Under the pieces are notes generated by a model. It searched no databases, was not told the origin of the DNA, and saw only the letters and a list, made by a program, of their open reading frames with translations. The position numbers were made by a program, and so were the translations under genes. Positions 11,315 through 23,319 of a DNA stretch of 64,000 bases are shown here, in pieces (position 1 is the stretch's first letter; each line of letters begins with the position of its first letter). The stretch comes from Endomychus coccineus (taxonomy: Eukaryota; Arthropoda; Insecta; Coleoptera; Endomychidae): contig OY294070.1 in NCBI GenBank assembly GCA_958510875.1, positions 3,534,001-3,598,000 of the forward strand. Direction: 5' to 3'.

Positions 11315-12040
11315 GCGCAGGAGGGCGCGTCAAAAGCAGGAGGCTACGGCGACTACGCTCTCTGCGGCTTCATAGCCGAAGACAGCCCTCCCGAAACCGC
11401 TCAAGACACAGGGGTTTTCGGGCACCTCCAAAGGGGTCCTTGGTGCTCCTACAACAAATAAGGCCCAGCCGGGTGGATTCGGGGAGGCGGGGGCCTTAAA
11501 ACGCACTATCGTTATACCCCGCCGGAGCAAAAACGCGTATGCAAACGCCCTAATCCTGCAGGTTGTTATCTTCAGAGAGGACATCTTGGAAACAGGGTTT
11601 TCCAGCCGAGGTCATGGAGTTTTATGACGCCGTGGGGAACGTGCTTCGCCCTTCCGGAGGAGATTACCCCTCCACGATTCCATTCCACCAGGATTTGAAA
11701 TAGATGTCTGTTATTAACAGCAGTGGAGGCCGCCTCCAAAGAGTGGCTGCTAAATAAAGTTGTCGTCGGAAAAAGCTGGGGGGATGCGGTCAGTCTCCGG
11801 GCAGTGGAGTCCTCAGCTCTTCCTAAACAGACACATGCCATGGGTGCCTGGAAAGAGGCATCTTTCAAACCAGGCCATATTAAATGGTCTGGAAAAATAG
11901 AACCAGAGGCTTCCCTCTTCCAAATGAGGAGTTCTCGAAAAACAGTTCGCTTGGGAGACAGTTTTTTACATAAAAAAAGCAAATGGTGTGCAACTAAGGA
12001 CTTGGTTCACGACTGTCATTATGCCATAGCATACGGGTGA
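11315..12040 (+). pseudogene. Possible LINE ORF1 fragment resembling DUF4780
   Basis: The final 105 codons (11723-12040) include AASKEWLLNKVVVGKSWGDAV and ALPKQTHAMGAWKEASFKPG. This resembles the DUF4780 domain of insect non-LTR ORF1 proteins: substrate Trp-Leu, then a W-G-A core, then a proline before the last strand. Upstream (11315-11600) is Arg/Pro-rich in one frame and reads GALKRTIVIP in another, so frameshifts are likely. The stretch is GC-rich compared with its neighbours. A short related piece lies near 13540-13605. I rate the domain call tentative. Confidence 0.4.
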
Positions 12041-14545
12041 CTAGCCGCAACATATCCTCTTCTGACGTCACGATCGAGCGCCCAGGCCTTATGTAAATAG
12101 AGGGTATTGGTGTAGACGATTGTTTAGCGGATATAAATGATAATATCATTCAAACAAATAAAGTACGCCATTAGACATATCGAGTTTGTACTATACTCCA
12201 TCAACACAGTGTATAAATGAGTGATGATTTTTGTTATGAAAACATTTGTAGGAAAGCTAATGTTATGTTGAAAACCAAATATCACATATCAGTCGAGGAA
12301 AGCAGATAGCACTTGAAAGATATCACATTGCCGTAATACTTGGAGGCTATTTTGAGACAAAAAATCATAATTAGAAGCTACAAACACAGGCGGCAAGCCA
12401 TAAATCGTACACCGAGATGTAAGGAAATGACGAATAAACATTCGCTTGTCTTTGAAAGCAGATGCTCGCGCGTCCTCCTCGGCATCTAGGTGAACTCGGG
12501 CGCAGGCGGCGGCATCGTTTAAAACAAAAGAAGGCAATAAAAATTCCGCGTCACTAACGTCAAAACAAACATTAAATTCGTGGATTCGTAATTGGTGCCG
12601 AAGGGTATGTTGCCTCACGTTTTTTAGCTTAAGAGATTTATGAAACTAGACTATACGCGAGTGAGACGTCGTCTCTCCGGTGCTCCGGAGAATTTTCCAA
12701 GTTTAAAAGATCAAAATAACACATTCAAATTAACTATGACTCGGTCGGAATTAGATGTGACAGATAAAAGACACACAACAGCGTCTTTCACGAATGTGTA
12801 ATGGCTTATTTGTTGTTCATTTGCCGTAAAGCTGTAAACATATGTTATGATGGCTTTCCATTAAAGAGTTTGATGGCAGTGTAATAGAATAATAATATGT
12901 TGAAATTTAACGTTATCTCCCTTAGAGTAATTCTGGATTCTCTTGAGACATTGAACAATAATAATTTTATATGTTGATACCTTGATTACGACTAGAAACC
13001 TGTGAGGGAATCAGAAACAAATGAATATATGAAATATACTCATTTATCTCATGTTGGCTCTTGTTGTATGTTGGCGTGAGTCAGAAGCATTGTATTGCTT
13101 TACAACATAAAGTAAAACGCTACCATGTATTTGGAGGGATGGACCTGGTCACATGTTGTACGATGCGCCCATTTACTTTTTACAAACTTAGACAAAATGA
13201 AATATCCATTTCCTAAGTTAATTCGTTTCATAATATAATGGTATAAAATTCGAATTAAAACACTTTGCTTTCGAATGAAAGTTCAAGGCGGTGGCCAAAC
13301 CATTTTGCGGGAAAGATGAGCCTAATCTAAATTCGATATAATATAATAGAATATCCTATTTAGAAAAATGTATGTTACAAATTCGATATCTCGGTAACTA
13401 AGAGATCAAGTGTTGGTTGAGTTTCGCATTTTAATGCTGGATAATGTGTTAAAAATAAATTAGAAAATTTCCGATTGAATCCGGTGATATGCGAGTAAAA
13501 CCGAATAAAACAATTTCCATTAGAGGACACGTTTTTTTACATTGAAAAGGCAAATGGGGTGCAACTAAGGATCACGATCGAACGTGCAGACCTTGTGTTA
13601 TAGAGGGTACCGACCTGACCGTAGCCGCTGGTTTTTCTCACGAACGCATTTTCTCATAAAATTACGATTGCATTTTAAAATTATTGGTCGTATGATAATT
13701 GAAAACATTTGACTAGGCATTACAGAGTTTAGAATCATGCTATTGAGGAAAGATATCGTTCACTCATTTGTGTCTACGCAGCTTTCAATATCAAATCAAC
13801 AAACGAGTTCGACCAATATAACGTTGCCCCGTATGACAGATAGCAAATTCACGCAATGTCAATCGACAAGACCTTGTGTAGCGTATTGTTTTCGAAATAT
13901 GGTCGAGAAATTCCAAGAAACAGAAACGAGCATGCAGCCAAAGGACGGGGGAACCCATTACGTCAAAGTATTAGTTCTGTCCGGACGGACGGAGAAAGAT
14001 AAATTCGTGAACGTCTCAAACAATTACTGTCGCGCCCGCCTTTTGAAACCCTAACAAGTAAAAGAGAAAAATTTACAATGAAGAAAACAAAAACGAGGCC
14101 GCGCGATCCGTGGACGGTGACTGATACAGTACTGACTCGACAAACAACTGAACATTATTCAAAATGTCAACGCCAACATCGATCCCCGGCAGTGTGTTCG
14201 TTGCAGGAATTCGACTACAATAACTCGCTTAATAATCTAGCAGGGTTTCGAACAATGCGGCCCCGCATTCAAATAAAACGAAAGAACCCACTTCCACCGT
14301 CGTTTTTCTGGCGGAAATTCCTCTGAGCACAAATTCATTTTATAATTATTTTAATCACAGCGTTCGCCAAATATTTAAATACGCTATCAGTGCGCCCCGC
14401 GTTTAATATCGAAAGACTTCCTGAACATTTTTGTCGCTACAAGCTTCCCGTAAAATTGCGTCGTTTGAAAGAAACTCCACGGATTTTATTGCCTGTAATA
14501 AGCCAACGCCCCTCCAAATACATCGATGCAGCTAATAAAGGAGAA
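12041..14545. other. No gene recognised; small repeat pieces
   Basis: Sequence at 13010-13070 matches the flank of the hammerhead family (9495-9550). Sequence at 13535-13605 resembles 11960-12115. Three open frames at 13737-14578 on the plus strand (105, 82 and 62 codons) are GC-richer and consecutive but have no domain, signal peptide or splice-site pattern I can support. Confidence 0.4.
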
Positions 14546-14637
14546 TATGCATTTGTAGATGATTGTAAATGTCGATAATTTGTGGTAATTCTTCACATTT
14601 TGGCATCTCGCCTCGATTTTATCTCGATTATGAGGCG
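14546..14637. repeat. Direct repeat flanking hAT copy B, left member
   Basis: Bases from gcatttgtagatgattgta onward resemble 16612-16737: the same order of cttcacatt, a tggcrtctc segment and gattttatctygatta, with an internal insertion of about 30 bases in the right copy. The hAT element lies between them but outside both. Confidence 0.6.
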
Positions 14638-15247
14638 TTGTTATTCTCATTTGCCAAAATAAAATAACTTATGTTTCCTAATTCGTAGTCTATGGCGTAG
14701 GGGGCAGTGGCGGCTCCTCGAAGGAGGCTCAGCCTCCTCACCAATTTATCTTAATGATCATTCTCCATTTTATTTCCTGTTTTTCTGATAATTCTTTAAA
14801 TTTTACAATTAATTCCCCGTTCTCAGTAGTTATTTTTAATCTGGCAACAGTGGCCAGAAGCTAGATTCTCTATATATCTCAAACGCTAAATACGTGTGGT
14901 CAACACAGTTGCCGTTTTTCCAACCAGTTCACTTGCCAAATAGGGTAAAACAGCGAATATGGCAACACTCTATGTAGGCTAGCTTCTCGTACGCACTCGG
15001 TCGGTCGTATGAAATACGATACTTACTGCGACAGCAACACGTGGTCCGTCAGTTATGGTTTTTGTTTCGCTACGCGATGTAAGATTAAGTTATAATTTAT
15101 CTGTTCGGTGAGTTATTAACAAAGAGTTCTTTGGTTATTAAACGTTGAAATGAGTAGTGATTTAGTTGCTGAGATCTTAGAAAATCCATTTAGTTGATTA
15201 ACATATGACAGAAAAGTGTTTTTAGTAATAAACGGCCTTTACCGGAT

Positions 15248-15547
15248 TTGAAAGGATTAGTGATGACAGGTATGTTTCAAAATCGATCATTTGATACTGA
15301 TAATTATAAAAAATATTTATGGTTAACGGGATCTGAGGTACACAATAAATTATATTGCTGGTATTGCTTGCTATTTACATCTGATACAACTTCATGTTGG
15401 GGGCAATCGGGTTATGATGATTTGAAAAATTTAGCTCGTGGTATAGACAGACATGAAAAATCGCAGGAACATATTACATCGAGTATTAAGTTTAAATTAA
15501 CCGGTAAACAGAATGTTGTTAAAGGAGGAAAACATATATTTTGGTAG
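15248..15547 (+). pseudogene. hAT copy B: TTF-type zinc finger domain
   Basis: The 99-residue frame carries the same zinc-finger ligands as copy A (KLYCWYCLLF, then RHEKSQEH). It differs from copy A at only a few residues (CWGQSGY for CWGHSGY, QNVVKGG for QNIGKGG). It stops at TAG shortly after HIFW, as copy A does, so the truncation is inherited. Confidence 0.8.
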
Positions 15548-15679
15548 ACAAGAAACTACATTAAAAACAACAATAATAAAGATTCTTGACCCAGTATGAA
15601 TTATATATAAAAATTTTAATATATAATTATAAACAACTTTTTTTATGAAATTTTAGATACTATTAAAGGTCAAATTGAG

Positions 15680-16170
15680 ATTCGATTTTCCGATTTACAT
15701 GAATTGAAGTTTTTCGACTTGACGAATAGAAGTTTTTTCGAATCTTTTTCAAAAGAGTTTCCCAATACACTTTTAGATAACTTAGTTCTAAAATATAAAT
15801 TTTTTGATAAAATGAATTATGGGTTATATACCTACTCGGATAAAGATATTTTAGGCCAGTACGACATTCACGCCGATATGATAAAATATATGATAGACAA
15901 TGATTTGCAACAAGTTTTACCTCAGTTTTATAAACTACTTTGTTTGACAGTCACCATTCCTGTCACGTCGGCATCGGTGGAGAGATCATTTTCTACTCTC
16001 AAACGAATTAAAACTTACATGCAAAATACCTACAATGGGCCAAAATCGTTTATACAATGTTAGTTTGATATCTATTGAAAAAGATTTAGTAAAACACTTA
16101 AAACAAAATGATACATTTTATGATAATATTATTGATCATTTTTCGCAAACTACAAACCGTAGAATTCCGT
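15680..16170 (+). pseudogene. hAT copy B: C-terminal dimerisation region
   Basis: The reading QIEIRFSDLHELKFFDL leads into GQYDIHADMIKYMIDNDLQQ and TSASVERSFSTLKRIKTYM. This is the hAT dimerisation motif with its canonical Glu, unlike copy A. A 4-base insertion relative to copy A near 16028 shifts the frame; beyond it the family sequence (SLISIEKDLVKHLKQ) continues in another frame to about 16140. No ATG supports independent expression; the open stretch starts within the domain. Confidence 0.8.
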
Positions 16171-16611
16171 TTATATAAAAAAAGTTAATAAAAAAAATAA
16201 AATACGAAAAATTTCAAAAAAAAAGAGAAAAAATATCAAAAATCCAAAGCAAAAAAAAAAATGAACAAAAAAATTTTTTGTCAAGAGAAACTCTACACCT
16301 CCACGTTGGTTCTTGCTTGGCAACAATTAATTTTGTCACTGAAGTAGCTGGTACGGTCGCTGTGCAAAGGTTAAATTTATTGGCTGAACAGAGTATATTT
16401 TTACAAAAACGTCCAGCCTCCTCTATTAAAAAGTTCACGAGCCGCCACTGGTAGGGGGCTTTATTATATACAGTGGGAGTATGGGAAAGTTATTTTATTA
16501 CCAGGGTGCGTTTTGCCAAAATGAAAACAGGTTATGCTTCACAGTATAGAAATGAGGATTAGTTTCAAAGAAACCATTATTGCCTCTAATAATTATATTT
16601 TTGTCAGATTA

Positions 16612-16737
16612 CTATACATTTGTAGCTGATTATAAATGTCGTTAATTTGTCGTAATTCTTCACATTTAGTGATGCCCTCGAGACGAGACAAGTTTGGCGT
16701 CTCACCTGGATTTTATCTTGATTATTATTACTAGGCA
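16612..16737. repeat. Direct repeat flanking hAT copy B, right member
   Basis: This is the partner of 14546-14637. It is about 160 bases outside the hAT right end, as the left member is outside the left end. The pair would be about 300 bases apart without the hAT. It is an older local duplication. Confidence 0.6.
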
Positions 16738-17169
16738 GCGCCGACAAGTGCCAACAACTCGGAAAATATACATTTTTTCTAAATTTTCCAAAGAAACTTG
16801 TTTATTAGGCATATTAAGTTAAATGCTCCAGCCATTTTCAAACGTCTAGGATTCACTCTTCCCTTGGTACCACCCCCTCAAACTTAACTTGACAATTTTA
16901 CGTTTTTTTAGGAAAAGACGACGATATCTCCCCAAATTTCCGATTATCGCATTCCAATTCCCACACACCAAGTATCATAAAAATCCATTTACTAGAAAAA
17001 ATTGATACTTTTTTATTTATTTGTTCAGCTTCATTGACTGGACTAATTGCCTAATGAGGTATTTCGGGTGACTATTTATAACCTCCAAACTTGGGAAGAG
17101 AAATTCCAATACCTTTCTCGTCCCCCAACATTTCACACCTTGATACAAGGATCCAAGGAAAGTTGAAGA

Positions 17170-18340
17170 ATGGCTAAAAAGGTGGTGACCTATGACAAGG
17201 TTCAATGGGCTATAAACTCATTCAAACCATATAAATCACCGGGCTTGGACGGGATTTACCCAGTACTGCTGCAGAAGGGGCCAGAACTACTGCAGATCAG
17301 GCTTTGCAATGTACTCAGAGCCAGCCTGGCTCTAGGGTATATTCGGGAATCATGGAGAAATATTAGGGTTACTTTTATTCCGAAACCTGGGAAAATTGGA
17401 CAGGAAACGGCAAAGTCCCAAAGACCGATTAGTCTCATGTCATTCGAACTCAATACTCTAGAAAAGCTAGTAGATAGACACATAAGGGACGGTGTACTGG
17501 TAGAAAAACCAGTGCACCGCGACCAATATGCCTACAAGACAGGCTGTTCAACAGAAACAGCACTCCATCAACTTGTAAAAAGGGTGGAAGAAACTCTGGA
17601 AAATAAAGAAATCCTTCTAGCGGCTTTCCTAGACATAGAAGGAGCTTTTGACAACACTTCAATTGATTCAATCATCAGGTCCCTCAAACACAGAGGAATC
17701 GAGGAACCATGTGTGGCCTGGATAGACTCAATGCTGAGGAACAGGATGATACATTCAACCATAATAGAGGAGACCGTAGTAGCCCGAGTGGCCAGAGGAT
17801 GCCCGCAGGGGGGAGTACTTTCTCCGCTCCTGTGGAACCTGGTCGTGGACTGGCTACTGAGAACCCTCTAGGAGAAAGGATACAGAACCCTTGGATATGC
17901 CGACGACAAAGTGGCCATGGTACAGGGAAAATACAACTCCACGGTCAGAGATCAAATGCAAAAGGCTCTGAACCTGGTGACAACATGGACGGATTCAGAG
18001 GGACTGAATATCAGTCCCCACAAAGCCACCATAGTAGCATTCACTCGTAAACGCAAGACAGAGGACTTGGGACCTCTGAAGATTCGAGGAGAAACCGTAC
18101 AGATAAAAGGGGAAGTCAAATATCTCGGGGTTATACTAGACTCGAAATTGACTTGGAACCAACATCTGGGCAAAGTAATCAAAAAAGCGGAGACCTCATT
18201 ATATGTGGCCAGACGCTCCTTTGGGAAAAAATGGGGGTTACGACCGAACATGCTCTACTGGTTGTACAACATGGTGATTAAACCCGCAATAACATACGCC
18301 TCTTTGGTATGGTGGCCTAAAACACAACAAAGAGGGACCA
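17170..18340 (+). pseudogene. LINE reverse transcriptase (copy 2)
   Basis: Recognisable blocks run in order: NSFKPYKSPGLDGIYPVLLQ, RVTFIPKPGK, AKSQRPISLMSFELNTLEKL, then AFLDIEGAFDNTS (first catalytic Asp), GCPQGGVLSPLLWNL, and GYADDKVAM with the catalytic ADD pair. After the active site come VKYLGVILDSKLTWNQHL and GLRPNMLYWLYN. A single TAG at 17869-17871, between the GVLSP and YADD blocks, divides the reading; all else stays in frame to about 18340. Neighbouring RNase H follows after a frameshift. It would be inactive as translated. Confidence 0.85.
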
Positions 18341-19451
18341 TGACAAGGTCCAGAGACTTGCATGTCTTGGGATCACAGGGGCTATGAAATCTACGCCCAC
18401 TGCAGCAATGGAAACACTACTGGGATTGCCTCCCCTCCAATTGGTAATCCAAGGAGAGGCCAGGCTTGGTGTTTTCAGAATACAAAATACACTGGAGAAT
18501 GTTCACATTGGGCCAGGACACATGAGTATCGTAAAAATCGTGACCAGGGACGTGCTACGCATGAGAACAGATCACATCCCAAAGCGATACTCTTTTAACA
18601 ACACATTCAGGGTATCAATACCAGAAAGGACTGAATGAGAACATACAAACCTGAACGACATTCTACAGGGAAAGATCTGGTATACAGACGGGTCTAAGAC
18701 TGAAAAAGGTGCAGGTGCAGGAGTATACTCAAGAAACCCAAAGACTGGCTTGAGCTATTCATTGGGTAAACACACCTCTGTCTTCCAAGCAGAGGTATAT
18801 GCAATCCTCCAATGTGTGAAGGAAAACAATCGGAGAGCCATCGATGATGAACAGATCCACATATTGACAGACATTCAGGCTGCACTTAAGGCAATGAGAA
18901 GTCAGGAAGTGACATCCCGTCTGGTATGGACATGCAAAGAAGAACTTGAAATACTGGCAGACCGAAATCGCTTTGAGCTGTTTTGGGTGCCAGGACATCA
19001 GGGAACGACAGGCAACGAAAAAGCCGACGAACTTGCAAAAAGAGGGTCAGTGAACGCTCCAGATCCAGAACAGACAACGGGGGTACCAAAACGTACAGCA
19101 CGAAGGTCTGTAGAAGACTGGATCATGGAAAACCACAAAGAATACTGGGAAAAAATCCCAGGAAACGCACATGGGAAGAAATACATCAATGCCCCGTGTA
19201 ACAAAAGAACGACAGAACTATTAGCACTAAATAGGGAAAAAATAAAAGTCGTAATAGGGCTCATGACTGGCCATGCGCCAGTAAAAGGGCACCTAAACAA
19301 AATGGGACTGTACAATGGCAACCTGACATGCAGATTTTACACAGAAACAGTGACACACATACTGTGTAAATGCGAGGCGCTTGATCGCAAACGACAGTCA
19401 ATTTTTGGAAATCTAACGGCGAACCAGAATTATACAGTTCCCACCCTGTAA
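18340..19451 (+). pseudogene. LINE C-terminal region with RNase H and zinc knuckle (copy 2)
   Basis: After the frameshift the reading is KVQRLACLGITGAMKSTPTA. It then meets a TGA at about 18636 where copy 3 has TGG, and enters RNase H: WYTDGSKTEKG (Asp), AEVYAILQ (Glu), ILTDIQAAL (Asp) and LFWVPGHQGTTGNEKADELA (His, Asp). The usual DS at the third position reads DI. A Cys/His cluster (CKCEA preceded by TVTHIL) lies near the C-terminus, as in other LINE ORF2 proteins. The frame ends at 19451. Confidence 0.85.
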
Positions 19452-19700
19452 AGGACTTGTACAAACTCGTACAAGTACAAAAATACTTGAGTGGATACCG
19501 TAAATATACGAAACATAGGCGAGATACAATGGGCCAGTAGCCTTAAGTGTCACCGGAGGCAATAGCCAGACAAGCCTACAAAGGGGATGAAGTTTTTAGT
19601 GCCTGGAATGGTGACTCTCACAGTAGACCTTGAGATTCGAAGGCTCATAACCTCCCCATAAAGGGTTTTCTTCACCTCCACAACAACAAAAATAAAAAAA

Positions 19701-21110
19701 CCTTTCACAGCTGCCTCTAGTCAGAATATAAAAAATATATGAATCAAACAGGATTTTTCCGATATTTTGCTATTTATTCAAAAAAAAATTCCCAAAGATA
19801 GCTTTGAATCCCCTCTTCACTACACACCAAGCCACATTTAAATTTGTAATGATCAATAAACATATAGTGTACTCAAGTTTTATATGAAAAGAAAGTACTC
19901 ATATTTCGAATGAGTTTTTCTTGTTTCTGTGTGAAATATAAGGCTATCAAGGACACGACTCCTGAATGTCAATAGGTATTATACGTTTTCCTCAATTGGC
20001 TGACTCTCTTTATAGAATATTTTATTCAACGCTAAGGCAATTTTAATATTCGATGGCCGTATTGAATGGAACTTTCAGATTGGTTATTGTACGAAATTGT
20101 ATGCAATAAAGTTGTGTCAAGGTGTCACATTCAATCTAATCCTTATTTAAATAAATATTCGGGTCTCGGCATCCATCGCACAGAACTCTGCAAGATTATA
20201 AATTTGATTTATGATGCGTTAGGCCTTGAGGCCTAATTGAGCTTCACTTTCAGTTAATACAAGGTATCTGAATTTGACGCTATAAATAAAATTGTTTCAG
20301 CAGCTTTCAGAGATTCCCTGCTAAACTGGTGGGAAATTGCTAATTAAGATCTCTAATTAACAATTAACCCGAATCGAGAATGATGAACAAACTTGCAATT
20401 ATTTTAAATCTGCTCTAGTTAATGACTTCGATGTACTGCTTCGCGACCTTTTTTTTTCTAACTCGCTTCGAAGTATGTTAACGGTGACAAAGAGTTAATT
20501 TTCTAATTTAACTACTCGGGAATTTTTGAGAATCTGTTGAGACTCGAGGATGTTCAGAGAAACTCCTGGGAAAAAATATTCGAAAACAGTGAGTTCATGC
20601 TAAAATCGGATTTCCAACAGGCAAACACACATCAAGTTTTCTTTGAAAGGAAGAACACAGAAGTGACCTCCTACCCTGTCCACAGCTTTGCGGAGGATTG
20701 TACACTTCATACCGTTTTCTCTTTTAGAGTCAGAAGCCAAGACAGAGGGAGGAAGAAGGAATAAATGAGCACCTGGCGAAATTTTTGAAATAGGAACTGA
20801 TAATCTAATTGAATGAAATAAGAATTACTTTGTTTTCATACCACTTTAAACCCCCAATTATTCACGCGGGGTCAAAATGACCCTACACTGCATTCTGTCC
20901 CCAATAATGGGTTTTTCATGTTTGTAATAATTTTCGAATAACAGAATATTGCCTCGTGATCAGTAGAAGCACCTTACAGAAAGAATACATACCTTTGAAT
21001 GAGGTCTACATGAGTATATTCTTACCTGCAAGAAAAAAAAATTAACTAATTAGTATTATACAGATACTTCTAAAGTCTATTAATCAGAACTTAAAAGAAA
21101 ACAAATTTCT
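19701..21110. other. No gene recognised
   Basis: AT-rich sequence with one open frame at 20537-20764 (75 codons) without a domain. Nothing else was recognised. Confidence 0.4.
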
Positions 21111-21114
21111 TGGA

Positions 21115-21960
21115 CGGTGCTCTGGATATTTATCAGCGCGATCTGTAAGGCACTTTTTTATAACTTGTTGGTGCAACTGAATTAAAGTGAAGATATCGTT
21201 GAGACCAAACTACGAAGCCACGAAGTTTTCATTTTTCCATCTTTTCTAAGTTGTTATTTCTTGTGCTATATTCATGGCCGTACATTCTTTTTTGTAAATA
21301 TTGTTTAGAGATTCCAGTATAGGTTCCATCACAATCTAAACAATTCAATTTATACACTGTGTGGGTTTGTTTATCTTTAGGTATTACAGGTTTTAGATTT
21401 GAGAAATATTTCCCAACACAGTTAGTAGGTTTATGCGCAACATTTATATCATACTTTTCAAACTTTTTTTTTGATTTTCTCTGAGGTCTCCGGAATGTAT
21501 GGTAAAGTTATAAAATTGTCTGTATTACCTTTTATGTTATTTTTATACGACGAACCATTATAGATTTTGTTTATTCTTTCTTTAATGATTGGATTGAAAA
21601 AAGTTTTTGGGTAGCCATTCAATTCTAGTGTATTACGAACAATTTTCAAATTTTTGGGGCGGTCATCTGCGTGGGACAATTTTATCGCGCGGTCTGTCAG
21701 GCTGTTAATGACACTTTTTTAATAACAAGCTGGTGCAACGGAATTGAAGTGAAGATAACGTTGAGACCAAACTTTTTTAGTAAGCCACGAAGTTTTTATT
21801 TTTCCATCTGCATCATGCCTAATGTTCATATCTAGTAAATTTATGTTTTTGTTCATTTCTATTTCACAAGTAAATTGAAGTTTACAGTGGAAATTGTTAA
21901 ATTTAATAATCACGTATTGAATTTTATCATTGGGAACACACATTAGACAATCAATTTGTG
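21115..21960 (-). pseudogene. Penelope-like element: RT C-terminus, GIY-YIG domain and partial tandem copy
   Basis: Reading leftward from 21960, CLMCVPNDKI follows where the YVDD core would stand. Then KLQFTCEIEMNKNINLLDMN, WSQRYLHFNSVAPACY and TLPYIPETSEKI are the standard PLE blocks after the active site. KYDINVAHKPTNCVG and NCLDCDGTYTGISKQYL (21440-21260) then start the GIY-YIG endonuclease, followed by GHEYSTRNN. At 21115-21235 part of the reverse transcriptase appears again (matching 21680-21805), so a second truncated copy lies directly downstream. Frameshifts break the coding. Confidence 0.85.
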
Positions 21961-22840
21961 CCAGTGAACGTTAGTATTAGCCATCTGTGTTTCTTGATTT
22001 ATGTACTTTTGATGTTCACATATCTTGAAATACGTATATTGACCACGTTGTCGATGGTATTTCAAAAGATCAAAGTTTAATAATAATAATAATAAGTTAT
22101 TCCTTGCTACACAATAACACATCGAGAAAGAAAGAAGCGGAGGCGTAAACAGTCACATATTTCTGTGGCATAAATGGGGTGTTATAAATACGCCTCTAAC
22201 GCGATACTAAAAGCACATGTTGACGTGTGATTTAACGTTTCGGAAAGTATCAGGTATCGCCCGGGTTGGCGTAGATGAAGTCATCATCTTGACGTCTTCA
22301 CTTCGTTACTCTATCTTTCTCCAGCTCTCTGTCTCCCTTCCAAACGGTTGTTTCTAATTTCGTTAGCGTCTCTGATTACTACGGGCACACAAAAAATCGA
22401 CCGCAAAAAAAAAACGCGTTCGCCGCTTCTTCACGACAGATTTAAATCATGCACATTTCATGTGCTCGCGTTTCGAGCGTTAGTTATGACTCTAATAAAT
22501 TAACACTTCCCACATTCATTATTTTATACGATAACTGCTGTCTTTCAACGGTTAATAATAGCGCGATGAGATCAAATTAATATATACTGATTTGAATAAA
22601 AAAGCAGCACCCAGTATTAATTTATTTGAAATTTTCAGATATCATGTACAGTGTAAGTTCAAAAATCCGGAGAAATACTTCATTTTGCTATACATACACT
22701 GTCTTTCCTTCATTTAATACTAAAATATATAGTTTTTTCTGAAATCGATCAAGAATGCCTACTTTCTCGGAGCAACTTCAGACCCCAAAATACGTTAATC
22801 TGATATTTTAGTCCGTTGCTAAGCAACGAAGTTCCCCGGA
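21961..22840. other. No gene recognised; CpG-containing unique sequence
   Basis: The stretch 22190-22600 has more CpG and pyrimidine runs than its surroundings and no element signature. It could be host regulatory or intronic DNA. Nothing specific can be named. Confidence 0.35.
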
Positions 22841-22864
22841 CCGAAAACAGTCCGGGAAAATTTT

Positions 22865-23005
22865 TGCCGACCTAGGCCAACGTTTCGCCAACCATGTACT
22901 GGTGGCATCTTTAGGAAAGGTTCAACTGAAACTGATATTCAGTTCAGTTCAATCCTCAAGCTTGCCGTGAAGATCCCATCTGGAATGGTTGGCGAAAAGT
23001 CGGCA
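22865..23005. repeat. Inverted pair of PLE-type hammerhead-like motifs
   Basis: On the minus strand (about 22915-22878) CTAAAGATGCCACC is followed by GGTTGGCGAAACGTTGG. On the plus strand (22967-23003) GTGAAGATCCCATC is followed by GGTTGGCGAAAAGTCGG. Both resemble the 59855-59889 motif CTGAAGA...GGTTGGCGAAACGTC. They face opposite ways directly upstream of PLE coding sequence. Their catalytic cores carry substitutions, so these are relics. Confidence 0.5.
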
Positions 23006-23319
23006 ACAAATCGTGCTATTGTTACGCGGAATCCATCCGGAAGTCAAGAATTTTCAAAATTACCTATCCGCGGAAGTCAAGATATCCAACCTCCACAGAG
23101 ACGAAATCAAGAATAAATCAAGAACCCTGAAAAAAAATCTTCGTACCAAACTGGTGAGTTCACTTTGTTCCCTTACTTTTCTTTGTCGTTGTTGTTGTTG
23201 ATCATAATTTGATTCTCATTTTCTTTAAAATATCGTATCCCATAAATTCACATTCGTCCAAAAACATATTTAAGCGCTCTAGTTTAGCTTTGATTCGGGA
23301 ACGAATTGATTATACTAGA

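Larger units (their letters stand above)
14705..16450 (+). mobile_element. hAT transposon copy B (ZMYM1-like), internally deleted
   Basis: The 1746-bp element starts CAGTGGCGGCTC and ends GAGCCGCCACTG. It is flanked by a perfect 8-bp duplication GTAGGGGG (14697-14704 and 16451-16458). It is the inverted-orientation sister of copy A. It keeps about 70 bases at roughly 15565-15635 that copy A lacks; the ends of that segment carry similar ATTAAAAACAAC and ATTATAAACAAC strings. Like copy A it has lost the catalytic core, so both depend on transposase from elsewhere. Confidence 0.93.
17160..19700 (+). mobile_element. LOA/I-group non-LTR retrotransposon, 5'-truncated (copy 2)
   Basis: This is the fullest LINE in the window: reverse transcriptase, then RNase H, then a 3' UTR ending in ttcttcacctcc and an A-rich tail. 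ORF1, the endonuclease and the N-terminal third of the reverse transcriptase are missing. A stop sits just before the first ATG at 17170. The RNase H domain and the GKKWGLRP segment fit LOA/I-group elements. Defects are two nonsense codons (17869, 18636) and one frameshift (about 18340). Copies at 7740 and 25020 are relatives; the latter is very similar. Confidence 0.85.

Noticed and set aside
11572..11982. Minus-strand open frame of 136 codons
   Set aside because: It overlaps the plus-strand DUF4780-like reading, which has the better family resemblance. The minus frame shows no motif.
13737..14578. Three consecutive plus-strand open frames as a host gene
   Set aside because: No recognised domain, no consistent splice sites and no codon pattern strong enough to call exons.
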